From assembly GCA_026874595.1 (NCBI GenBank), contig CM049311.1:39142676-39206675 (forward strand): 64,000 nt of DNA, written 5' to 3'. Below are positions 24,012 through 35,051 of this stretch, in pieces (position 1 is the stretch's first letter; every line of letters starts with the position of its first letter). This stretch comes from Sipunculus nudus. Lineage: Eukaryota; Annelida; Sipuncula; Golfingiida; Sipunculidae. A program made the position numbers and the translations under genes. The notes under the pieces were generated by a model. It did not search any database, was not told the DNA's origin, and saw nothing but the letters and a program-made list of their open reading frames with translations.

Positions 24012-25565
24012 ATCAGCCCATACCCTTACATGTGTATTTTATAACATTAAAGTTCTAAAATTTCACAAATATCATCAACAATGAGATCCTGATAATATCC
24101 ATTGATTTTTATATACAAGGATCACACTTCCTGTGAGATTTTCTTTCTTTCAATCATCTTTCACATACAACATTAACAGTGATCAAACTTCTGAAAATCA
24201 CCAATATATACAACTCACAACAGAAAACCAAAAAAAAAATCATCATCATGACAAATTTGGCAAGTCTTGAAGCAGTTAATGCTTATTTGGCAAGTGATCA
24301 TTAAACAATAAATCTACAAATGACAATGATAACTAATGACAATAAATTATAAACAACAATGCATGGCAGCAAACATTCTGAGCACCTCTACCTAAAACAA
24401 GTCTTTATTCCACTAAGCGTTTAAGGTGACTCGTTGGTTTCCTTGAACTCACAAATATGGAAGTAATGACATATAGGTACTAGTATATTAATCACAGTAG
24501 CAAACATTAAGACTAAAACCTCACAGGGTGTATTTGTTTTATCAAAAGCCTACAAACCTGTGTTTTATAATAAAGGTGCAGTGGTACATCAATTGTTTTG
24601 ATAGGCTCAGAAGTGCCATGACACTTGGTATTCAAATATTCAGTTGCACCTACTTTTATTTAAATAACAATGTGATTTACATGAATTTTGCCTCAAGTAT
24701 AATATTCCATACGTTAATATTATGTAAAAAAAGTTACATGGTAACTTAGTAGCAGTGGATTGCTAATTACATAGCTAACCAGAAGATGGCAGCACACGCT
24801 TATAAACTTTGCCAAGATTGAGATGACATGGCAGGTTCATGTTGTATTAGTGTTAGCTTTTAATGTGAAAGGTTAATGACTAGACTAGTACCTACTTTTT
24901 ATTCTGCTGATAGTATTTTTTTCTGTATCAATGGTTCTGCAAAGCTACTTGACTAAAGATGATACTGTTCAAAGTCTTTCAATCTCACAAGTATTTAGTA
25001 GTTCAAATCCCTGTGTTGGGACTTTAAACTGTCAAATGCATACATACACAATACTAGAGAAGAATGTCTTACATTGAAAAAAATGATCTGATGGGAAAGC
25101 AACATTTCTCGTGATATAGAGACACACCTGACAATCAGGGTAAAAATTATTTACAATATAATACCTCCAATGACTGTGAGAGCCACCTAGTGCCAATTCT
25201 TCTCAAAATTTAAGAATTTCTCTCAGCCTAGATGCTAGTATAAAAAAAAGCAGCATGAATGTCATATCTTTAATTTATCCAATACTTGTAGGAGGCTATA
25301 CTTAATGACTTTCATGCATCATTGTCTTACTTGTGCTATTTTAACATGCTTAATTAACATGACAGTAGGTGGCGCACATCATCAATGGTGGTATGACTGT
25401 AAACAAAAATTACATCAATTATAATTTTAGTGTACCCCATGAATAGTTGCCAATGGTAGGTAGATAAGACTGTGAAAAGTGAAAAAATAATACTTTTGAA
25501 AAAATAAATCATCACCCGTAATATAAATAAGGTTTAAGATTATGTTAAGCTTTTTGACCGCTTCC
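24012..25565 (-). other. Probable proximal 3' UTR / flank of bestrophin
   Basis: Non-repetitive AT-rich DNA downstream of the bestrophin stop codon. Candidate AATAAA signals on the - strand are complementary to 'tttatt' near 24897 and 24655. Three short CTCF-like cores lie at 24779-25376 (listed separately). No coding frame was recognised. Confidence 0.35.
24779..25376. promoter_or_regulatory. Cluster of three CTCF-like cores
   Basis: CCAGAAGATGGCAGCAC (24779-24795, + strand), GGCACTAGGTGGCT (25182-25195, - strand) and ACAGTAGGTGGCGCAC (25362-25377, + strand) all carry the AG(A/G)(T/G)GGC core known for CTCF in vertebrates and insects. They are not in an obvious repeat. Binding is not shown. 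Confidence 0.3.
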
Positions 25566-26403
25566 CTAAGCTTGCTTTACTTCAGCCTGCAGGAGCTGTT
25601 GCATGCTGTTGACAGTGCTTTGATTTGAGTGGCCGATTTCATAGATTGTGCTCAAAGTGTCAGTAGATGGGGAGTTTGTTGTAGTTTCTGGATTATCCAC
25701 AGAGCCCACTACTGCCTCTGTGGAGACAGCTGGTCCAAGAGTAGCTGTCTGAGCAGCTTGATGAGCAGCTGCCAGAGTAGTTTGCTGTTCTTGTATTCTT
25801 CCTGGTATTGGCAGCAGAGCTTGTGTCGCGTCTCTTGATTTGATTGCATCTGGAAGAATCAAGTCATTGAGCTTAGGTTCATTCATGGAGGAAGACCTAC
25901 ATGTTGACAAGACATCTTTATCTGCCGATGACCTTCGAAGAGTGAACCCTACACTATCACTCCTGGGAGTTGACAAACCGACATCATTCCGCTCAGCAAA
26001 AGTCCCCTCCCCTTCTGTGTTGCGCCGACTACGGATTACACGATTGCCGCTCCCATTCAGCCATGATTCGACTTTATCAAGACCCGAGCCCAGTGAATCA
26101 GGCACAGCTACACTGAGGTGATTGAGCTTGGGCCCGTTCAGTGATGGTATTAATGACTTACTCTCCGGCTGCCGACTGTCTCCCCTCATCAGGACCTCTA
26201 GGTTACTACGACTGGAGACAGGACTGCTCTGGTAGAGATTTGCCAGCAGTGATTTGTTAAGTCGATTATGCTTCTCTAGCGAGGACTGTAACCCAGAGGA
26301 AAATGTAGGTTTATTGTAGACATCCAGCTGAGACCCTGCCTGGACGTGTACTCCTTCCATGATGGTCTCCATGGGAACCAACTTTTGATCATCTTCGCTT
26401 AAA
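25566..26403 (-). CDS. BEST: Bestrophin, coding exon 9 (C-terminal tail)
   Basis: The last coding exon starts after the acceptor TTTTTTGCAG and ends with TAG at 25566-25568. It supplies residues 368-646: the second half of split Ser368, then 278 codons. The first part (LSEDDQKLVPME) follows the end of the conserved channel core. The rest is a long cytoplasmic tail rich in Ser, Asn, Gln and Ala without a recognised domain, as is usual for bestrophins, whose tails diverge between animals. It contains basic/serine patches such as RVIRSRRNTE and LRRSSA (Arg524-Arg525-Ser526-Ser527), the latter fitting the protein kinase A consensus. The GC content is higher than in the surrounding introns, as expected for coding DNA. 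Confidence 0.9.
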
Positions 26404-26744
26404 CTGCAAAAAATGGTATAAGAATAAAAGCTCATTAGAGTTTACTTTTTAAACCGCTCTCTCAATGAAACTCTTTTGAGGTATATTTCAGGTCACTGTT
26501 AAAATAGATATTTTTCATAAAGAATTATTAGGTATGGAACAGATTAAATAACTAGTTTATCACACATATATGGATGTATCAAGACTATATTCTGAGAATC
26601 AAATGGAACAGTCAATTGTATTTATAACTAGTTACAATTGATTATTTTTGGCCAATCAGAATGGGGAAATTTTAAATTAAATAAAACTACAAGGTTTTCT
26701 TAATAAAACTGCAACTAGTACCTCAGTCAGTCAAGAACAGTATG

Positions 26745-27392
26745 TACAAAATTCACAAACATAACATGTTTATAGCAGGCACAACTCATCAAAATTCACT
26801 AACATAAAATGTTTAAAGCAGCCACAACTGATCAAAATTCACAAACATGATATGTTTATAGCAGGCACAACTGATCAAAATTCACCAACATAACATGTTT
26901 GAACCCGCCACAACTGATCAAATTCACCAACATAACATGTTTGAAGCAGTAACAACTGATTAAAATTCACCAATATAACACGTTTGAAGCAGCCACAACT
27001 GATCAAAATTCACCAACATCAAATGTTTGAACCCCCCACAAATGATCAAACTTTACCAACATAACATGTTTGAAGCAGCCACAACTGATCAAAATTCACA
27101 AACATAAAATGTTTAAAGCAGCCACAACTGATCAAAATTCACAAACATAATATGTTTATAGCAGCCACAACTGATCCAAATTCACCAACATCAAATGTTT
27201 GAACCCCCCACAAATGATCAAACTTTACCAACATAACATGTTTGAAGCAGCCACAACAGATCAATATTTAACAACATTACAAGTTTTAACTAGCCACAAC
27301 AGATCAATATTTAACAACATTACAAGTACTAACTAGCAACAACAGATCAATATTTACCAACATAACACGTTTGAAGCAGCCACAACTGATCA
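26745..27392. repeat. 43-bp minisatellite in bestrophin intron 8, ~15 copies
   Basis: The unit begins 'atcaaaattcaccaacataa' and continues 'catgtttgaagcagccacaactg', 43 bases. Variants ('gaaccccccac', 'aactagccac') group in runs, suggesting higher-order expansion. It ends at 'cacaactgatcacttgag'. Intron 8 spans 26404-28249. Confidence 0.9.
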
Positions 27393-28249
27393 CTTGAGAA
27401 AGTACTGTGGTTCTCTTCATATTCGCCAGGTTAATATTTCGCGATTTTCACCTTTTAACTTTTTTGTGAGTTTAATTTTTCGCCATCTGGCCAAACAATA
27501 ACCTACACAGAGTATATCCCTTGTTGTATGATTAGAATATACAAAATCATACTATTGAAAGAAGCCCAAATGAATATCAGATGAGTAGAAATAATTGTTT
27601 ATTGTTGGCAGATAATTTGACAGATCTGATCATTATAATACCTACCTTATTGAACCCTGACCTCCTAATTATATATATTTCACATGGCCCTATCAGGGAC
27701 TGCAATTTTCCATACAGACAAAAACCCAGATGTCTGTAGTATGTCAAATAAGAAGTCTGTAAATATAAAAGTGATGAATTATCTCCTTATGATGGAAAGC
27801 CAGTAAAAAAACAGATAACAGATCAACAAAGTTCTGAATCTGATGCCAAGCATGACTGGAGGACATCCAGACCGCATGAAAGAGCAGAATAGAGGTGATC
27901 CTAATTAAACCAACATCCAAATAACATATGAACATAAGTTCACTGCCTTCTTCATTCAGAATAAATCTTCCTACCAAGAATCCACTAAAAGATCTCTAGT
28001 TGAGTATTCATGCTGAAAGAAAAACAAACCACTTAACTACCATATGCTAATGAAACCATAACAGATGAAAAGCCTCTCATGAAATATCGTTGTTATTACC
28101 AAAAGCTGTGCCTCTATTGATAACATTCATCCTTCTGTCTCTTGATTTGATGTTGACACCATGGCTGGTTAACTAGTCTATCAGCAGTGTGGGAGGTACC
28201 TGAGAAGTCCCACTGTGGCACAGTTGCTATGGTTTATCATATTACTAAC

Positions 28250-28404
28250 CTCAGATGAGCAGTAGAGCCAGTGAATGCTTCCCTCATTGTTTTGATGGTG
28301 GAGTTTGTGTATGGAAGGTGGTCAGGAGGCAGCTCTCCCCAGAATGCATCACGCTCCAGCCGAGGGTAAACCATGTACAGATCATCCACTACCAGCAGTG
28401 AAAT
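28250..28404 (-). CDS. BEST: Bestrophin, coding exon 8
   Basis: This exon follows the acceptor CACATCAG and ends in AG before GTTAGT. It encodes residues 317-367 plus two bases of Ser368. The segment opens ISLLVVDDLY and continues through PRLERDAFW to MREAFTGSTAHL. It lines up with the stretch after the calcium clasp in human BEST1 (VSLLAVDEMHQDLP and FMGSTFNISL). In known structures this C-terminal segment wraps round neighbouring subunits of the pentamer and contributes to channel gating. It is cytoplasmic. Confidence 0.93.
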
Positions 28405-28871
28405 CTGATGTGAAAAAATGAAACTTGTCCAGGTCTTATATAGATACACTTTTGAATTTTCTTATGGCACTTACAAGTTACAGTAAAAAATTTTTAAAAT
28501 ATTAGGCTCCACATTAAAACTAGGCCAACATGACCATTGTTATAAAATAATTTGGGGTTTCTATGATAACACATGGAAACAAACCCCACCTCATTCTTTT
28601 TTTATGAGGATACATACATAGCCTGTAGCGAGCAATGTGAACCCAATAATGACTGACAAAGCCACATACTTATATATGAGGTCAAGCAGCATTATGCTAT
28701 GACAGCATTATTTTGGGGAGTAAGGCAGTATTCCTCTCCCAAATACAAGTAATAGGGCAACTGCACTGGAAATCTAGCTCAGGAAACAAATATTTTTGTA
28801 TTTTTTTACCATGCCTTGAAGCCTAAATGTACACTATTACCTAAATGGACCACCCCTTATATGGGAAAAGG

Positions 28872-29123
28872 ATTTTAAAATTAAACTAGACTTACCTGTA
28901 AGTTGAAGTTTGATTATGATTTAACTCTCATCTGGATCATTTAGGGATTATACAATATGTGCGTGCGCATGCGCGGAGATCAATCTTTACAGCTGAGTGT
29001 TCATGGCAGAGATAATACAGGGTGGGCGACAAGGGTTGGGCGTATAATCCCTAAATGATCCAGATGAGAGTTAAATCATAATCAAACTTCAACTTACAGG
29101 TAAGTCTCGTTTAATTTTAAAAT
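28872..29123. repeat. 252-bp inverted-repeat block abutting the DIRS left end
   Basis: Two 82-bp arms (28872-28953 and 29042-29123) are reverse complements with a single mismatch seen, separated by 88 bp. The inner 33 bases of each arm (28921-28953 and 29042-29074) resemble the DIRS terminal repeat, starting TTAACTCTCATCTGG. The spacer holds TGTGCGTGCGCATGCGC and GGAGATCAA, which also lie just inside the right end of the DIRS element (36677-36701). It may be an internally deleted relative of the element or a rearranged end. Both arms carry a perfect splice-donor match CAGGTAAGT, one on each strand. Confidence 0.75.
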
Positions 29124-29159
29124 TTAACTCTCATCTGGTCATTTGGGATTCTACGAGAT
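29124..29159 (+). repeat. Left terminal inverted repeat of the DIRS element
   Basis: 36 bases starting TTAACTCTCATCTGGTCATT. The reverse complement of 36702-36737 except for one t/c difference. It is the 3' end of the element in its own sense. Confidence 0.85.
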
Positions 29160-29344
29160 TTTAAAGCTGTCATGAACACGAACACACAGAAAAAAGTTAC
29201 AAACTTTATTAACAATTGCCAAGTACAAAACTCGTGTGTGGTACATCATGTATATAGTTGACAGGAATGTGCCAGTTTGTACTTATTATGTGACACATAT
29301 TAGTTACTAGCTGCGTGAAGTTCTGATATTGCATAAACGTCCTG

Positions 29345-30423
29345 TTAAGTTGTGGGTTTATGATAGTATTTTGCAAAGGTATTTTTATTGGTCCAACCAG
29401 CAGTCCGTATTATTGTGGCGATGGGTACATTGGCAGCAAAAGCTTTACTGGTTGATGCTGACCTAGTACTGTGCGCCTTGAAAATGTTCACATCTATTCA
29501 AGCATCTGACATTACTGTCTTAATCCACCTGGAAACAGTGTCCTTGCTAACTGGTTTGTGTGGTTTACTAAAACTAAGAAACAGTTTTGAACTATCACTA
29601 CTCCTAAGTGTTCTGGTCCTTGCTTAATATTTATGTAAAACAGTTAAAACACAAAGTCTGCAATCATCAGGGAATGGAGGCAAAAGAATCTGTGGTTGTT
29701 CCCTTCCTAGCTTAGACTGTTTACCAGTCTGTTAATATGAAACACAATTCCTGAGTTATGCCTAGCCATGGTTGTGATATCCATAAGGTGAATGGACTGG
29801 CACCTTTGTCCAGAGATTAGTGCTATGAGCATAACTAACTTGTGTTATGAATTCTCAGAGATAAGCTGCTGAGTGGTGATAACTGTTTTAAGTATTTGAG
29901 CACTGTCTGTATCCCAGGTTAACTGATACTTGGGGAAGGCAGGCCTGCTATTGAAAACACCCCTTATAAATCGCTTGACAAGCAGATTAGACCCAAGTGT
30001 AGTATTATCATTAAACTGTATCCGAGCAGAAAGGGATGATCTGGCTGTGCAAATTGCACTATAGCGTAATCCTGATTCATATAAATCTGTTAAAAAGGCT
30101 AAGATCTGTGACAAATTTGTTTGTAGCGGATCAAAATTTTGTGTAATACAGAAGTTAATCCATTTTTTGATGTAGGTACCATATTGCCGCTTTGTTCCAG
30201 TCCGCCATGATTCCAAAATAATCTCTCCAGTTTTACCTGAAATGCCTTTCTTTTGCAGACTTTCCCTGATAGCAGACATGCAATCAGTTTCATTTTTTGT
30301 GACAGTGGGTGCTTTATCCCCTCCTTGTGTGGCAAGCTGAGAATCTTGTTGGTAGGTGGTAGGAGGACTGGTTCCCTGCACAGCAGTCTCAACATGACTG
30401 GGAACCAAGTCTGAGTCGCCCAT
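29345..30423 (-). pseudogene. DIRS tyrosine recombinase, broken
   Basis: Runs from Met at 30423 to a TAA at 29345-29347. The first 192 codons hold the N-terminal core-binding domain (ESWRTGTKRQYGTYIKKWIN; ILAFLTDLYESGLRYSAI), which would bind the DNA ends. After an in-frame TAA (29845-29847) the same frame continues with the first catalytic Arg (LIALISGQRCQSI; 29803-29805). The frame then shifts by one near 29720-29727. The second frame contains in-frame TAA (29624-29626) and TGA (29498-29500), the HxxR motif HSTR (29473-29462), an AGWT motif, and the Tyr pair KYY with the likely nucleophile at 29363-29368. All four conserved boxes of the family survive, but three stops and one frameshift prevent expression. 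The start overlaps the RT frame by 325 bp, as in other DIRS elements. Confidence 0.82.
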
Positions 30424-32185
30424 AATGGTGCAATGATCAACACATCTGCTTTGTCCACCTGTATTTTCTGCAGGACCTGATTCATTAAGCTGAAAGGAGG
30501 GAAGGCATAGTTTATTTTTCCTGACCAGCTCTGTTTAAACGCATCAATACTTTGGGCACCTGGGTCTGGTTTCCATGCAAAATAGGCACTTGTTTTGTAG
30601 TTTAACCTTGAGGCAAACAAGTCTACTGCAATTTTACCAAAATGAGATGTCAGAGTATTAAAAATAGCTGAATCAAGTGTCCATTCAGTCCTGTCATTAA
30701 AGACCCTGCTTTGTTTGTCAGCTTCCACATTGTGTATACCAGCTATATGAGTAGCGCTAAGGTGAATATTGTGTTCAATAGCCCAGTTCCAAATTGATGA
30801 TGTAATATCATTACAGCAATATGAGCGATTTCCCCCCATATTTTGTATATATGCAACTGCAGTGCTGTTGTCCATTTGTAACTGAACATGTTTACCTATT
30901 AAGTACTCTTTGAATGATTTGAGACCAAGCTGAGTAGCCTTTAGTTCTAAAACATTAATATGATCTGATGTTTCATGTTCAGCCCATCTACCCCCAGTAC
31001 TCATGTTTTGGAAAACTGCACCCCAACCTTGTGTGGATGCATCCGTTTGAAGGGAGCAGTCACAATTGTGAACATTTATGGGTTTAAGCATGTCAATGTT
31101 TACTATCCACCATTTCATGTACTTTAATGATTGGTGGCTAAATTCCATGTTTGCATCAAATTTGCCTTTACTTAACTGCAGTGCTCTGATTTTTTCAATT
31201 TCTAAGGATCTGTAGTGAAGCTCACCATAATGGACACCAGGTAAAGCTGAAACTAAGCAGCCAATCAGTTTAGCTGCTTGCCTGATTGTACACTGAGGCT
31301 CACTGATCCTGTCTGTAAGCAATTTGACCAGGTTAGATTTTTTCTCAGCTGTCAACATGATTTCCATTGTGTGAGAATTTAAGGTAAACCCTAAATAGTC
31401 AATAGCATGTACCGGTTTAAGTACAGACTTTTGTTCATGCACAAAAAAACCCAGTGATGTCAGTAATTGAACTGCGTCACTGATATTTTCCTGACAGACT
31501 AATTCCGACTCAGCCTGCAAGTACAAATCATCCAGATAAATACTGGATATGTGTGCTTTTAATGTCAAGTGTGCCAAAACAGGTTTCATCAATTTTGTAA
31601 AAATTCTGGGTGCTGATGCGAGACCATTTGGAAGGCAGGTGTAATTGTAGAGTTTACCTTCCCATCTAAATTTGAGATACTTTTGGTAACATTGTGCTAC
31701 AGGAACTGAATAATAAGCATCCTTCAGATCCAGTGATGCCATAAAACAGTTTGGTGTCGTTAGATTCAGACAGGTTTGCATAGTGTCCATCTTAAAGTGG
31801 TGGTATTCAATAAATGTATTCAGATATTTCAAGTTTAATATCATTCTGTGGGTACCATCTTTTTTGGGTCTGAGAAACACAGAGGACACATATTGAAAGG
31901 CTCTTCAACAGAAGGTACAATAACCCCTTTTGAGAGCAGTTTCTCTACTTCCCGGTCAATTATTTCTTTTTCTGATGTGCTAAAATTTGACAACCTAGGT
32001 TCAGAAAATTGAACGGGTGTATTGGAAAACTCTAATGTGACACCTGTGACATACTTTAATATCACTGGATCTGAAGTCAGCTTGTGCCATTCAGGTAGGT
32101 AATTTTTAATATTACCAGCAGGAAAACTCTGACTTACAGACTGATCTAGTGTCTGGCCTTCTTCTGGGGCCTGAACCCTGGCCAC
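30099..32185 (-). pseudogene. DIRS reverse transcriptase-RNase H-MT, left copy
   Basis: The reading starts at 32185 (MARVQAPEEGQ), partly overlapping the gag end. It shifts frame near 31841-31895, just before SSVFLRPKKDGTHRMILNLK, and runs on for about 590 residues to 30099. Seen in order, counted from the Met at 31889: RT motif A SLDLKDAYYSVP (residues 52-63), motif B LPNGLASAP, and catalytic YLDD (118-121; 31538-31527). RNase H follows with Asp283, Glu315, Asp340 and Asp391. Then come DLFASRLN and YAFPPFSLM, a pattern of the methyltransferase-like tail of DIRS/PAT elements. Only the frameshift near the start is seen to break it. The last 325 bp overlap the recombinase frame. Confidence 0.85.
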
Positions 32186-33426
32186 ACAGCAGTCGGCTGT
32201 TTTGGTCTCCTGTTTGCCTGATTCATCCTGTGGCTTTTCCCTCCTAAAAAAGGATTGTTCCCTTTGAATCCATAGCTGCTGCCTGTACCCTTTTGTTTCT
32301 GTTTGTAGCTGTAGTTTGGGAATTTGGTTGCTTTTTCAGCTTTGTTTGCAATCTTCCTTGCCTCTTCAATGTTCTTGACATTCTGATCAAGATTGTCACC
32401 AAACAGCTGCTTGGTTACAGGGTTCAGGGGCGATGCGAGGGTTTTGTATTGCTCATTTATGTCTGGTTTTATGTTATCTCTCCTGTGCATTGATATCTCA
32501 AAGGCAAGCCCAGCTAGTAGGGTGATACCATCACTTAGCTTTTAAAGCATGTCCACAGGGCCCTGCATAGTTCCATTTCCCTAAATGTGTTTAGTACAAG
32601 CATCTGCCACTTGCAGGAATGGGGTTAGTCCACTGAACATAAACTTTGCCAGTTCTGCATGGTCTTGTCATTGAACCTTGTGACAGGTCTTAATGACCCC
32701 CACAGCTTTTGGTTACATCTGATCTGTGTCATGTAGGTATTGTTATTTGGAGGAAAGTATTCCTTGGCTTTTTCATCCAGCAATTTCTTAGACATGCCTG
32801 TATGTAAAATCGTGTCCATCAGTTTAGCCATTTTTTCGTGAATGTCAGGCCCTCTTGCTTCTTCACTGCTTACCGCTGCGTATAGTTCGTTCCAACAATC
32901 CAGCCCCTGCGATTCTGACTCCTCAGCACGGGCGCTGTCCTGATTATCCATATCTAATAATCTGCTTCGTTTTACTTGTGGTTCCTGATCCCAAGTATCA
33001 TCATCTCTGTCAGACACTGCGGGCCCATCATCGTCACTGACACTGACAGGTGCCTCTCGCCGGCTGTCATCATATGCCTCTTTAAGTTCTCCCACAACTG
33101 GTGCGAGTTTCTCAAGCATGGTGCTGATTGAGCCCATTTGTGTTTTAGGCGTCTTTAAGTTGCTTTTCACCTGGTCATAGTCTCTTGTTTTATCACTATT
33201 GCTGCTGCTGCTATGCGAGCGTGACCGCTCATGATGTTTGGACGATCCCGGGTGACATTGCTTATCGTGCGGCCATCTTTGTTTGTGTCATGTGACCTCT
33301 TGTGAGAGCTCAGGTCTAGGTCACCTGATTTGGCTTGGTATTGTTCTTTAATGGGTGACCCAATTTTCCGCGGCTCAGCGCTGACGCCACCATCTTGGCT
33401 TGAAATGGCTTGTGCCGTGCTTCCCC
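30561..33426 (-). repeat. Left copy of 2866-bp tandem duplication in the DIRS element
   Basis: Identical to 33427-36292 apart from three substitutions found by eye (31173/34039, 33030/35896 and 33057/35923). It contains the gag region and most of RT-RNase H. The junctions share only CC (30559-30560 and 33425-33426), a two-base microhomology. Confidence 0.93.
32146..33426 (-). pseudogene. DIRS gag-like ORF, left copy, 5' truncated and broken
   Basis: The same reading as the right copy but lacking its first ~230 bases, which lie outside the duplicated unit. It is read in three pieces. The first frame ends at 33167. The main middle piece carries TPKTQMGSI, a Ser/Asp-rich stretch and LMDTILHTGMSKK, and ends at 32625 after a frameshift. 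The last piece (32490-32146) has FGDNLDQNVKNIEEARKI and a basic KFPNYSYKQKQKG tail. Between the last two the reading continues but holds in-frame TAG and TAA. The FGDNLD phrase is typical of ORF1 of DIRS elements, which encodes a nucleocapsid-like protein; no CCHC zinc knuckle was seen. Confidence 0.72.
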
Positions 33427-35051
33427 TGGGTCTGGTTTCCATGCAAAATAGGCACTTGTTTTGTAGTTTAACCTTGAGGCAAACAAGTCTACTGCAATTT
33501 TACCAAAATGAGATGTCAGAGTATTAAAAATAGCTGAATCAAGTGTCCATTCAGTCCTGTCATTAAAGACCCTGCTTTGTTTGTCAGCTTCCACATTGTG
33601 TATACCAGCTATATGAGTAGCGCTAAGGTGAATATTGTGTTCAATAGCCCAGTTCCAAATTGATGATGTAATATCATTACAGCAATATGAGCGATTTCCC
33701 CCCATATTTTGTATATATGCAACTGCAGTGCTGTTGTCCATTTGTAACTGAACATGTTTACCTATTAAGTACTCTTTGAATGATTTGAGACCAAGCTGAG
33801 TAGCCTTTAGTTCTAAAACATTAATATGATCTGATGTTTCATGTTCAGCCCATCTACCCCCAGTACTCATGTTTTGGAAAACTGCACCCCAACCTTGTGT
33901 GGATGCATCCGTTTGAAGGGAGCAGTCACAATTGTGAACATTTATGGGTTTAAGCATGTCAATGTTTACTATCCACCATTTCATGTACTTTAATGATTGG
34001 TGGCTAAATTCCATGTTTGCATCAAATTTGCCTTTACTAAACTGCAGTGCTCTGATTTTTTCAATTTCTAAGGATCTGTAGTGAAGCTCACCATAATGGA
34101 CACCAGGTAAAGCTGAAACTAAGCAGCCAATCAGTTTAGCTGCTTGCCTGATTGTACACTGAGGCTCACTGATCCTGTCTGTAAGCAATTTGACCAGGTT
34201 AGATTTTTTCTCAGCTGTCAACATGATTTCCATTGTGTGAGAATTTAAGGTAAACCCTAAATAGTCAATAGCATGTACCGGTTTAAGTACAGACTTTTGT
34301 TCATGCACAAAAAAACCCAGTGATGTCAGTAATTGAACTGCGTCACTGATATTTTCCTGACAGACTAATTCCGACTCAGCCTGCAAGTACAAATCATCCA
34401 GATAAATACTGGATATGTGTGCTTTTAATGTCAAGTGTGCCAAAACAGGTTTCATCAATTTTGTAAAAATTCTGGGTGCTGATGCGAGACCATTTGGAAG
34501 GCAGGTGTAATTGTAGAGTTTACCTTCCCATCTAAATTTGAGATACTTTTGGTAACATTGTGCTACAGGAACTGAATAATAAGCATCCTTCAGATCCAGT
34601 GATGCCATAAAACAGTTTGGTGTCGTTAGATTCAGACAGGTTTGCATAGTGTCCATCTTAAAGTGGTGGTATTCAATAAATGTATTCAGATATTTCAAGT
34701 TTAATATCATTCTGTGGGTACCATCTTTTTTGGGTCTGAGAAACACAGAGGACACATATTGAAAGGCTCTTCAACAGAAGGTACAATAACCCCTTTTGAG
34801 AGCAGTTTCTCTACTTCCCGGTCAATTATTTCTTTTTCTGATGTGCTAAAATTTGACAACCTAGGTTCAGAAAATTGAACGGGTGTATTGGAAAACTCTA
34901 ATGTGACACCTGTGACATACTTTAATATCACTGGATCTGAAGTCAGCTTGTGCCATTCAGGTAGGTAATTTTTAATATTACCAGCAGGAAAACTCTGACT
35001 TACAGACTGATCTAGTGTCTGGCCTTCTTCTGGGGCCTGAACCCTGGCCAC
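33427..35051 (-). pseudogene. DIRS RT-RNase H, right copy, truncated at the duplication junction
   Basis: It begins at 35051 and has the same frameshift near 34707-34760 as the left copy. It then carries RT (YLDD at 34404-34393) and all four RNase H acidic residues. At the junction (33427/33426), after AWKPDPG, it runs into gag sequence in a foreign frame and stops at 33316, giving a 479-residue chimera. The methyltransferase-like end and the recombinase are missing downstream of this copy. A Leu-to-Phe change (ALQLSKG to ALQFSKG) is the only coding difference noted from the left RT. Confidence 0.85.

Noticed and set aside
25000-25025. tRNA T-arm-like phrase 'agttcaaatccc'
   Set aside because: No matching acceptor stem, D arm or anticodon arm upstream.
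25629-26121. + strand open frames across bestrophin exon 9
   Set aside because: Antisense shadows of the C-terminal coding exon.
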